In this document: positions 25,431 to 33,375 of the stretch, one piece after another
Position numbering within the stretch: the stretch's first letter is position 1
How the letters are laid out: every line of letters begins with the position of its first letter
Assembly (NCBI RefSeq): GCF_900182785.1
Contig: NZ_FXTS01000004.1
Span: forward strand, 1 to 64,000
Length of the DNA: 64,000 nucleotides
Origin: Oceanospirillum linum
GTDB taxonomy: Bacteria > Pseudomonadota > Gammaproteobacteria > Pseudomonadales > Halomonadaceae
Direction: 5' to 3'
Made by a program: the position numbers and the translations under genes
The notes under the pieces: generated by a model
Told to the model about the DNA's origin: nothing
Databases searched by the model: none
The model's input: only the letters and a program-made list of their open reading frames with translations

Positions 25431-26627
25431 ATGTTTGAAAATGTAAAAGCCATTCCCGGTGATGCCTTGCTGGCACTCATGATGGAATTTAAGAAAGACC
25501 CCACACCTGCAAAAATTGATCTTGGCGTTGGCGTATACAAGGATGATGCAGGCCTGACACCGATTCTGCCAGCTGTAAAAAAAGCAGAAGCACTGATTCT
25601 GGAAAACGAACAAAGCAAGGGCTATATCGGCCCGGCAGGAGCCCCTGAGTTAGCGCCACTCCTGCAATCTCTGATGCTAGGTGACCAGCATAATCTGATC
25701 CGTGAAAAGCGCATTGCAACGACTCAGACACCTGGCGGGACAGGTGCTCTTCGGGTAGCTGGCGACCTGATCAACGCACTGAATCCAAACGCAAAAATCT
25801 GGGTGAGTGACCCTACATGGTCCAACCATTTTCACGTCTTCGCCGGAGCAGGTATTGAAGTACGTACCTACCCTTATTATGACGCTCAGCAAAACGCCCT
25901 TGCTTTTGAGAATATGCTGGCTGCAATCCATGAAATACCATCCGGCGATGTGATTTTGCTCCACGCCAGCTGTCATAACCCAACAGGAATCGATCCGACT
26001 CTGGAGCAATGGCAGCAAATCAGCGATCTTGTCGCAGAGCGCGCTCTGCTTCCGTTAATTGATTGCGCATACCAGGGCTTTGGTGACGGTTTAGAAGAAG
26101 ATGTACAGGGTTTAAAACTGATTCTGGAAAAGTCTCCCGAAGCTCTGATCACCACATCCTGTTCGAAAAATTTTGGCCTTTATAACGAGCGTATCGGGGC
26201 TTTGAGCGTAGTCGCAGCCGAGCCTGAACATTGCAATAATGTTTTCTCCCAGGCGTGTAATTGCATTAGAGCAAACTATTCAAACCCTCCGGCCCACGGA
26301 GCTGCCATTGTGACCACCATCCTGTCTGATCAGGCTTTGCGCCAGCAGTGGGAGACTGAGTTATCAGAGATGCGTACCCGTATTCATCGCATGCGTACAG
26401 AACTGGTTAAAAATCTGAGCGCCCTGTCCGATGAACGCGACTTCAGCTTTATTGCGGCCCAGAAAGGTATGTTTTCATATTCGGGGCTGAGCAGAGACGA
26501 AGTAAAATACCTGAAGGACAAGTACGCCATCTACGCAGTAGACTCAGGCCGGATCAATATTGCCGGCATTAATGACGGTAACCTTGGAAGGCTGAGCCAG
26601 GCCATTGCGGAAGCCATTGACCGTTAA
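25431..26627 (+). CDS. tyrB: Aromatic amino acid / aspartate aminotransferase
   Basis: Class I PLP-dependent transaminase of 398 residues (aspartate/tyrosine/phenylalanine type). The start is the ATG at 25431, with GGAG just upstream, giving the family N-terminus MFENVKAIPGDALLALM; the open frame begins 24 codons earlier without support. The PLP-binding Lys is in SCSKNFGLYNERIG, and the Arg for the substrate carboxylate is in the C-terminal DSGRINIAG. HNPTGIDPT and LIDCAYQGFGDGL are diagnostic. The choice between tyrB and aspC cannot be made firmly; tyrB is the usual label for this form. Confidence 0.92.
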   Translation: MFENVKAIPGDALLALMMEFKKDPTPAKIDLGVGVYKDDAGLTPILPAVKKAEALILENEQSKGYIGPAGAPELAPLLQSLMLGDQHNLIREKRIATTQTPGGTGALRVAGDLINALNPNAKIWVSDPTWSNHFHVFAGAGIEVRTYPYYDAQQNALAFENMLAAIHEIPSGDVILLHASCHNPTGIDPTLEQWQQISDLVAERALLPLIDCAYQGFGDGLEEDVQGLKLILEKSPEALITTSCSKNFGLYNERIGALSVVAAEPEHCNNVFSQACNCIRANYSNPPAHGAAIVTTILSDQALRQQWETELSEMRTRIHRMRTELVKNLSALSDERDFSFIAAQKGMFSYSGLSRDEVKYLKDKYAIYAVDSGRINIAGINDGNLGRLSQAIAEAIDR

Positions 26628-26652
26628 GTCGAACATTTTAACAACAATAGAT

Positions 26653-26685
26653 TATAAGGGCTGCAAATCGTCAGCAGCCCTTATA
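26653..26685. terminator. Symmetrical hairpin between tyrB and GGDEF/EAL gene
   Basis: Arms TATAAGGGCTGC (26653-26664) and GCAGCCCTTATA (26674-26685) pair perfectly with a 9-base loop, between two convergent genes. The T-runs are short (TTATA), so termination strength is uncertain. Confidence 0.65.
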
Positions 26686-26718
26686 CTTACTTCTGGCACA
26701 AGGAAGTAACCTTGTAGG

Positions 26719-29445
26719 CTAATGTGCTTTAACCTCAGTGCTGGCGGACTCAGCTGGTTGCGGCAAAATACCGTATGATTCCACATCGTGCACAAAGGTA
26801 CCGAAGTCTGAGGCCATCATGGGCTTAGCAAAGAGATATCCCTGACCCTCATCGCACCCCTTTTCCCTTAACCAATCGAACTGGGCAAAGGTCTCAATGC
26901 CTTCAGCGATCACAGGTATATTAAGATTCTTGCCCAGCTGCAAAGCAGCAGCAACAACCGCTTCATTTTGTCCCTGTGAACCAGAGGAAAGAAGTGTATC
27001 CCGCACAAACTCCTGAGCCAGTTTCAGTCGACCGATTGGCAATCGTTGCAGATACAGTAATGATGAATAGCCAGTACCAAAGTCATCAATAGAAAAGCGA
27101 ATACCCAAAGCACGAAGTTGATTCATCACTAATTCTGCCTGATGGATATCCTGGACCAGTACGGTTTCTGTAATCTCAAGTTCCAGTAAGCTCCCCGGAA
27201 GCTGATGCAGCTCCAAAGCATCCTTAACCTGTTCAAAAAAACCCTGCGCCAATAGCTGCAAAGAAGAAATATTAACCCCGACACCACCAAAACTGATGCC
27301 CTGATCCAACCAGCTTCTTGCCTGACGACAGGATTCATATAAAACCCAGCGTCCAACCTGATGAATCAGGCCTCGTTCTTCTGCAAGAGGGATAAAAACT
27401 GCCGGAGAAATTACCCCTCGGTCCGGGTGCCGCCAGCGAAGCAAAGCTTCACAACCGATAACCGTCTGCCGTTGTAGGGCAACCTGCGGCTGGAATACCA
27501 GAAAAAGTTCATCGTTATGCGGGGCTTTCTCAAGATCTTTAGCCAGCAAGGTGTTTTCATAAATACGCTGGCTCATACGGTTTTCATGAAAACGGTAGCT
27601 GCCTCGCTGCTTGCGTTTTACTTCTGACAAGGCAATATCTGCATACTCCATCGCCTGCTCAATCGTAGCTGCCCCCTCCGTCCAGTATGAGATCCCGATA
27701 CTGGCAGAGAGTCTAAGATCATGTCCATCAAGCGCCATTGGCTGGCTCAGCGCTTTCAGGAGATGCTCAACCCTATCGATGACTTCAACATCATCAACAG
27801 GGGTATCCAGCAATACAGCAAACTCATCACCATCCAGTCGGCCAAGGTGACTAGAAGAAGGTAAAGCAGCTTTAATCAGCTCTGCGACACGACAAAGAAG
27901 CATATCTCCGATTCGATGTCCTAGTGAATCATTAACCTGCTTGAAGTGATCCAAGTCCACGAGCATAACAGCAAAGGGCCCTCCTTGGGTGTTCAGCTTA
28001 TGCACAGCTCTTTGCAGGATAAGTTTGAACTGCTCACGATTGGCCACACCAGTCAATTGGTCGAAATAAGCCAGGCGTCGCACTTCATCCTCGGAACGCT
28101 TGCTTTCAGTAATATCCATGATAGAGCCACAAATACGGATTGCGCGCCCTGCCGAGTTCCACTGAGCCTGACCACGCATCCTGATCCACAACCAGTTCTC
28201 ATGCTGTCCCCGAACACGATAACGAATATCCAGTAATTCATGGTTTTTAATATGTTCCCGCACTGCGGAGCGAACCTTTTGCTGGTCTTTTGGATGAATA
28301 CGTTCCAGCCAGGTTTCCGTACCGCGCCACTCCAGGCCATCATCAGGGGCCCTGTATCCCAGGATTTCCAGAAAGCGAGGAGCTAAATAAAGTGCATCAG
28401 TTTCGGTATTCCAGTCCCAGATACCATCATTGGTACCTCGTATCGCCAATTCGAATCTCTCTTCACTAATTCTCAAGGCGGCCTCTACTTCCTGTCGTTG
28501 AGCCACCTCACGGCGTAAGCGTCGGATAGAGAAAAAACCGAATAACAGAAGAGCAACAATTAAAACCGCAAAAATAATACTTCCGTAGCGATACACCAAA
28601 TCCTTATTGATAACACCCGATCGTTCAGGATGCAGCCAGCGACGATGAATATCGTCTTTCTCATTACTGCTAATGCTGTAAAGACCTTTTTCCAGCACAT
28701 CGACCAGAAGAGGCAGTGCATCATTGACTCCAAAGCGTACAGCGTAACTGAAATCCGTATCACCGCTGACATCCAGATTGCTGATACCTTCACGTTTTAT
28801 ATGCCACCAGGCACTTGCCACTACAGAGATCGCAGCATCGACATTACCCGATGATAGTGCCAGCATCAGGTCACGGGAGTTTTTTAACTCCAACGTCTTA
28901 ATATCCGGTTTAAAAAGGCGCAGATGCTCTGCAACTGCAGTCCCCTGAATAACAGCAACAAGCTTACCTGACAAATCATCTAGGGTTTTATAGCTCTGAC
29001 TGGTTTTTCTTACAAAAATCTTATTGGACAAAAAGGTATAAGGCGAAGTAAACAGCAGGTATTTTTGTCGCTCCGGCGTTGAGGACGCAGCAAAAACCAT
29101 ATCCACTTCTCCCGCTTCAGCGCCCTTTAATAAAGCACCATAAGAAGGGTAAAACTGAGTTTTGAACTCTAACGGCAACCTATCTTCAAGCAACGACAAA
29201 AAGTCCATCGCAACCCCGTGATAATCGCCATTTCCATCCTGAGTCAGCGTATGGGGAGGGACAAATGCAATCCCCACAGTAATCAAACTATCCCTTTGTT
29301 GCAGCCACTGACGTTCTGGCTCTGTAAGCGTGATATGGGCATTAGCAGAGTCATGAGCAAACGCGGTTAAAGGTAGTAATAGCAATAATAGTTGTCCAAC
29401 CGCCTTGAGTAATCTCTCACGAAATAAACACCCCTTTGGATACAT
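26719..29445 (-). CDS. Sensor protein: periplasmic binding domain-PAS-GGDEF-EAL
   Basis: Membrane-bound cyclic-di-GMP protein of 908 residues. A signal peptide (1-30) is followed by a periplasmic solute-binding domain of the bac_3 family (about 45-275), a TM segment (about 288-307), PAS with PAC (about 325-450), GGDEF (about 455-615) and EAL (about 630-885). The GGDEF motif reads DGDEF at 538-542, a variant often with reduced activity. The EAL domain has EALLRW at 667-672 and DDFGTGYSS at 787-795, but the usual KID reads KLA (808-810). A periplasmic small molecule, perhaps an amino acid, is the likely signal. Whether it makes or degrades c-di-GMP, or only senses, is not settled by sequence. 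Confidence 0.92.
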   Translation of the reverse strand: MYPKGCLFRERLLKAVGQLLLLLLPLTAFAHDSANAHITLTEPERQWLQQRDSLITVGIAFVPPHTLTQDGNGDYHGVAMDFLSLLEDRLPLEFKTQFYPSYGALLKGAEAGEVDMVFAASSTPERQKYLLFTSPYTFLSNKIFVRKTSQSYKTLDDLSGKLVAVIQGTAVAEHLRLFKPDIKTLELKNSRDLMLALSSGNVDAAISVVASAWWHIKREGISNLDVSGDTDFSYAVRFGVNDALPLLVDVLEKGLYSISSNEKDDIHRRWLHPERSGVINKDLVYRYGSIIFAVLIVALLLFGFFSIRRLRREVAQRQEVEAALRISEERFELAIRGTNDGIWDWNTETDALYLAPRFLEILGYRAPDDGLEWRGTETWLERIHPKDQQKVRSAVREHIKNHELLDIRYRVRGQHENWLWIRMRGQAQWNSAGRAIRICGSIMDITESKRSEDEVRRLAYFDQLTGVANREQFKLILQRAVHKLNTQGGPFAVMLVDLDHFKQVNDSLGHRIGDMLLCRVAELIKAALPSSSHLGRLDGDEFAVLLDTPVDDVEVIDRVEHLLKALSQPMALDGHDLRLSASIGISYWTEGAATIEQAMEYADIALSEVKRKQRGSYRFHENRMSQRIYENTLLAKDLEKAPHNDELFLVFQPQVALQRQTVIGCEALLRWRHPDRGVISPAVFIPLAEERGLIHQVGRWVLYESCRQARSWLDQGISFGGVGVNISSLQLLAQGFFEQVKDALELHQLPGSLLELEITETVLVQDIHQAELVMNQLRALGIRFSIDDFGTGYSSLLYLQRLPIGRLKLAQEFVRDTLLSSGSQGQNEAVVAAALQLGKNLNIPVIAEGIETFAQFDWLREKGCDEGQGYLFAKPMMASDFGTFVHDVESYGILPQPAESASTEVKAH

Positions 29446-30080
29446 ATTGCCTACCTCGTCAGATAAAACAAAGCATATAAAAAATTACAAAAAGACACAC
29501 AATAAAACTCTGGAGAAAATCATGCCTATATTATACCTTTAATAATTAAAAAATAGCAAAACTAAGAAAAAGCAATAACCCACTCTAAACAAAGAAAGCA
29601 TAATATTGTCTGATTACTAGGAAAAAATAATATTTACTAATACTGATATTTTTTCAGAAAAAAATAAATTTAAACAAAGGGAAATTCAGATGATAAAACC
29701 AGGTGCAGCCTCAAAAACCAGATAACATAGCAAGGCCTTAGACTATAAGGTATAAAACATTCGGAATATTTAAGATTACTAATACCTTAGTTCAACCCAT
29801 ACAACCATCTATAAAGCAGAGGCTTATAAAGCCATGGAAAGCTAGCTCTATTTAGCTTTCCTGATTGATAAAGCGATACCAGATGAGTAACCGATTTATC
29901 TCCAAAGCTGCCCTCTATCAATTATTAATACTAATAATTTTATTTCAGAATTCCTAAGCCATGACTAATTGGCTCAATAACAGATGAGAGCCTCTGGAAA
30001 GAGGGGGGCAAGGCTACACAGCAAGATGCAGGCAGCCTTAAAACGACTAGCTCTTAGGCAGGATGATTTGATGCATAAAC
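29446..30080. other. A/T-rich gene-free stretch
   Basis: 635 bp between two minus-strand genes, clearly richer in A and T than its surroundings, with no convincing ORF. A 9-bp inverted repeat GGAAAGCTA/TAGCTTTCC lies at 29836-29861. The part nearest 29445 must hold the promoter of the GGDEF/EAL gene. I see no tRNA, no IS ends and no recognisable small RNA; a remnant of lost DNA or an unrecognised RNA are both possible. Confidence 0.5.
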
Positions 30081-30728
30081 TTAAGCAGGACTCCATCGGG
30101 TCTGGATCTGCTGGATCATCACGTCAGCATCTTTATAGTCCAAACCGATCTCAAACCACTGACCCTCTTGCTTCAAAATCAAAGTCGGAAAGCTACGTAC
30201 ACCTAATTGATGATTAAATGCCAACTCATCCTCCAGTGCTTTATTCGTCTTCTCACTGAGTAGTGCTTCCTCAAATGCTACAGGATCCATACCGATCTCC
30301 TGGGCGCAGGTAACCAGGGTATCCGTATCTGAAGGATTCTTTGCCTCCAGATAATAAGCCTGCTGGATGGCCGCAATCATTGCATCCTCTTTTTTCTCAT
30401 GACGGGCAAGTATAAGCGCCCTACAAGCTGGATAGGTCGAACGCCTGGGCTGACACTGCTGCCAGAAATCATGATTGAATGTAGTGCCAACAGTAGATTC
30501 AATCTTTCGCCATATCCCGGAGATCTGTTCTTTCTGAGAAGCCGACATAGGCTCATTACTATCAGGGGCCAATCCCCCGGCAAGGGTGTAATAACCCAGT
30601 TGCGGAAACGCTGCACGGATTTCAGCCAGCACGGGCTTGAATGCCCAGCACCAGCTGCACATTGGATCCATGACATAAACTAAAGCTGGCTTATCATCCT
30701 GAACCAGTTGCTGCAGATACTCACCCAT
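30081..30728 (-). CDS. DsbA-family thioredoxin-fold protein (cytoplasmic)
   Basis: Thiol-disulphide oxidoreductase-like protein of 215 residues. A thioredoxin fold with a CSWC redox motif at residues 24-27 (DPMCSWCWAFKP) is interrupted by a helical insertion (about 60-160) and closed by the cis-Pro region SFPTLIL near the C-terminus. No signal peptide is seen, so it probably acts in the cytoplasm, unlike DsbA itself; it resembles the FrnE/2-hydroxychromene-2-carboxylate isomerase branch. It lies alone between the A/T-rich stretch and divergent rsmE. The substrate is unknown. Confidence 0.8.
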   Translation of the reverse strand: MGEYLQQLVQDDKPALVYVMDPMCSWCWAFKPVLAEIRAAFPQLGYYTLAGGLAPDSNEPMSASQKEQISGIWRKIESTVGTTFNHDFWQQCQPRRSTYPACRALILARHEKKEDAMIAAIQQAYYLEAKNPSDTDTLVTCAQEIGMDPVAFEEALLSEKTNKALEDELAFNHQLGVRSFPTLILKQEGQWFEIGLDYKDADVMIQQIQTRWSPA

Positions 30729-30879
30729 AACGCTCTCTCTTTTATAATTATTTCTGGATACTTTAGCCTGTCAGTCAGGCCAGAATGCATCAGCGGCATT
30801 AACAGCCGCAGACCAGCAAACAGACTTGCATTGACGGTTAAGCAGATTATGATGCCTGCTTCTAACGCAGGGTATGATG

Positions 30880-31587
30880 ATGAATTTAATCTTACTATAT
30901 GAGTCAGACTTTATCAGTGAAGATAAAGTTCGCCTGAATGATTACAGAGCACAACACATACAAAAGGTTCACCGGGCGAACATCGGCGATCAGCTTAAGA
31001 TTGGGCGCATGAACCAGTTGATGGGATCAGGGGTTGTTTTGCAGTCAGATGATAAAGGCGTTGTTCTGAGAACCACTTTTGATCAGCAACCGCCCGCCCC
31101 TCTGCCTCTGACGCTGATCCTGGCTTTGCCCCGGCCTCGCATGCTGGCCAGATCTCTGCAACATATCAGCACCCTGGGCGTGAAACGTCTGATTCTTCTG
31201 CACAGCCAGCGGGTAGAAAAGAGCTACTGGATGTCACCGGAGGTCAGCCCGGAGAAAATTCGTGACAATCTGATTCTGGGGCTTGAGCAGGCTAAAGATA
31301 CCGTACTACCGGAGGTGCTTCTGGAGACCCAGTTTAAGCCCTTTGTCGAAGATCGTTTACCGGAAATGGTTACCGGAACCCGTGGTTTAGTTGCTCACCC
31401 TGGCAGCCCTGACGCCTGCCCCAGAGGGCTAACTGAGGAAACAACTCTTGCAATAGGCCCTGAGGGAGGATTCATTCCTTACGAAGTGGAAAAACTGACA
31501 GAGGCTGGCCTGCAACCTGTACACCTGGGTGAACGTATACTAAGGGTAGAGACAGCTGTTACCGCACTGCTTTCCCGGCTGTTTTGA
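30880..31587 (+). CDS. rsmE: 16S rRNA m3U1498 methyltransferase RsmE
   Basis: SPOUT-class methyltransferase that N3-methylates U1498 of 16S rRNA in the 30S subunit. An N-terminal PUA-like domain (about 1-70) precedes the knotted SAM domain with LILALPRPRMLARSLQHISTLGV, the motif AIGPEGGF and the C-terminal LGERILRVETAV. Three consecutive ATG codons stand at 30874, 30877 and 30880; the last is preferred because the AGGG Shine-Dalgarno is then 7 bases away. The product is 235 residues, as expected (about 240). Confidence 0.95.
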   Translation: MNLILLYESDFISEDKVRLNDYRAQHIQKVHRANIGDQLKIGRMNQLMGSGVVLQSDDKGVVLRTTFDQQPPAPLPLTLILALPRPRMLARSLQHISTLGVKRLILLHSQRVEKSYWMSPEVSPEKIRDNLILGLEQAKDTVLPEVLLETQFKPFVEDRLPEMVTGTRGLVAHPGSPDACPRGLTEETTLAIGPEGGFIPYEVEKLTEAGLQPVHLGERILRVETAVTALLSRLF

Positions 31588-31632
31588 TTGAGCCATCATC
31601 AGACAAGCTATAGGCCTGTTACCTGTATACTC

Positions 31633-31669
31633 AAAAAAAGCTCCGATGCCCAATAGGCGACGGAGCTTT
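31633..31669 (-). terminator. Terminator between rsmE and hemH
   Basis: Arms AAAGCTCCG (31637-31645) and CGGAGCTTT (31661-31669) enclose a smaller GCC/GGC stem. On the minus strand seven T follow, so it ends hemH; on the plus strand the T-run is only three, and rsmE may use it less efficiently. Confidence 0.85.
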
Positions 31670-31695
31670 CTGTATATTCGGTCGTCAACAGAACC

Positions 31696-32736
31696 CTATA
31701 CGGTGATCTTCTGCTGAATAAGATCCGCTAAAAAAGCAATGTGATCGTGTCTATCATTCAGCGCCGGAATATAACTCAGCTGCTCGCCTCCAGCTGTACA
31801 AAAAATATCCCGGTTCTCCACCTGAATCTCTTCCAGAGTTTCCAGACAATCCGCCGCAAAAGCCGGGCAGATCACATCAACCTGACGAATCTCTTTCCCC
31901 CACTGCTCCAAAGTCTTATCAGTATAAGGCTGCAGCCATTCCTCCCGGCCAAAACGGGACTGAAAGCTGCACAGCCACTCAGCCTCTTTCAGGCCAAGCC
32001 TTGCAGCCAACTGCTCAGCAGTATAATGACAATGCTGTGGATAAGGATCGCCATTATCAGCATAACGTTTTGGAATACCGTGGAAGGAGATCAGCAGTCG
32101 CTCCCCTCTACCATGCTCCTGCCAATGATCTTTCACTGATTGTGCCAATGCATCCAGATATCCTTCACGACGGTAATAGTCTCGGATAAAGCTGATCCCG
32201 GGAAATTCAGGTCGTTTAGCAATCACCCTCGCCAGCTTATCAAACACAGCCCCGGTCGTTGTCGCGGAATACTGCGGGTAGAGCGGCAGAACAATCACCT
32301 CCTCCACACCCTGATGATCCAGGGACTGCAGAGCGGAAGATATGGATGGGTTGCCATATGTCATGGCAAGCTCCACAGGCAAACCAAAACCACGATGGTT
32401 AAGCTCTTTCTGAACAGCGAGCTGCTGCTGACGACTGATCGCCAGTAATGGTGAGCCACTATCAGTCCAGACCTCTGCATAAGCTTTAGCCACTCGCTTA
32501 GGGCGCACCTGAAGAATTACACCATGCAGGATAGGGCACCATAACCAGCGCGTCAGATCGACGACACGATGATCATGTAAGAACTCAGCGAGGTAACGCT
32601 TAACAGCTGCAGGAGTAGGTGCATCAGGTGTACCCAAATTAACCAGAAGTACACCCTGTGAAAGGTTTGAATCACTGCCTGCAGAAGACTCAGTGGCAGC
32701 TGAAGGCGCTTTCGCAGCCAAGATAGCATCGGACAT
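31696..32736 (-). CDS. hemH: Ferrochelatase
   Basis: Inserts Fe2+ into protoporphyrin IX, the last step of haem synthesis. GVLLVNLGTPDAPTPAAVKRYLAEFL near the N-terminus (in outline LLVNLGTPDAPT), ISFHGIPKRY with the conserved His, and ICPAFAADCLETLEEI are all family signatures. The ATG at 32736 is used because AGGGA stands 6 bases upstream; an ATG 7 codons earlier lacks one. The product is 346 residues, slightly long because of an Ala/Ser-rich N-terminal extension of about 30 residues. Monocistronic, with a terminator downstream. Confidence 0.96.
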   Translation of the reverse strand: MSDAILAAKAPSAATESSAGSDSNLSQGVLLVNLGTPDAPTPAAVKRYLAEFLHDHRVVDLTRWLWCPILHGVILQVRPKRVAKAYAEVWTDSGSPLLAISRQQQLAVQKELNHRGFGLPVELAMTYGNPSISSALQSLDHQGVEEVIVLPLYPQYSATTTGAVFDKLARVIAKRPEFPGISFIRDYYRREGYLDALAQSVKDHWQEHGRGERLLISFHGIPKRYADNGDPYPQHCHYTAEQLAARLGLKEAEWLCSFQSRFGREEWLQPYTDKTLEQWGKEIRQVDVICPAFAADCLETLEEIQVENRDIFCTAGGEQLSYIPALNDRHDHIAFLADLIQQKITV

Positions 32737-32940
32737 CGTTATTCCCTGTATCAACACATAAACCCTGCTCTATTGCCCTTTCTGTAAGCTCTGTTCGTAA
32801 CCTAAGAAAGTCGCTCAGCATCTGAGGCTCTTATACGGTGCTGATATGATAACGTGTCCTGAGGAATAAAAAAAAATAGCTGGGAGGTTTATTTCGATAC
32901 AACCCCGGAAGAAGGAGCTTCAGCCTCGAAATAATATGCT

Positions 32941-33231
32941 TCAGGCAATCTGCGCACGCCATCCCGAACTTACGACTGGTTGCGCCAGGGCTGAAAAGTG
33001 AGAAAGGATACGACGTGACTTAACATGCTCTATCCCGACTTGTTGCAACATATTGCGCGCTGATTCTTCATCACGAAAAACCAAAGGCTTATCTTTATGT
33101 CCATGCAGGCGGTAGGTTTCTTCGTTGTGGGAGATCTCTACTGTGAAGTACACACCTTCATGGTGAGACTGAATTTGGATCTCAGTTGCCGGATGCTGTT
33201 CCAGCAGATGGTGAAGTTCTGTCATTTTCAT
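32941..33231 (-). CDS. Small protein, DUF6482-like
   Basis: About 96 residues, no signal peptide or membrane segment. The pattern EIQIQSHHEGVYFTVEI followed by YRLHGHKDKPLVFRDEESAR and a C-terminal basic segment resembles the small DUF6482 proteins of Pseudomonas and relatives, whose function is unknown. Three ATGs (33237, 33231, 33225) are possible; 33231 fits the GAGA upstream best. It lies between hemH and an EAL-GGDEF gene, all on the minus strand. The family match is from memory and moderate. Confidence 0.65.
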   Translation of the reverse strand: MKMTELHHLLEQHPATEIQIQSHHEGVYFTVEISHNEETYRLHGHKDKPLVFRDEESARNMLQQVGIEHVKSRRILSHFSALAQPVVSSGWRAQIA

Positions 33232-33375
33232 AATCATTATCTCGTTTCTGTCTTATCATTTTAGGGTTGGTTTTTTTACCAACAATCTTATTTTCGCTTT
33301 GCGTAAGCCTATTTATACCCCGGCTAAACGACAGTATTGCGACAAATTTATGACAGTCCCGTGACAACCTTCAGT

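Noticed and set aside
32891..32932. ATTTCGA/TCGAAAT inverted repeat after the DUF6482-like gene
   Set aside because: No T-run adjoins the stem on the minus strand; a later T-run is too far away. Not called as a terminator.
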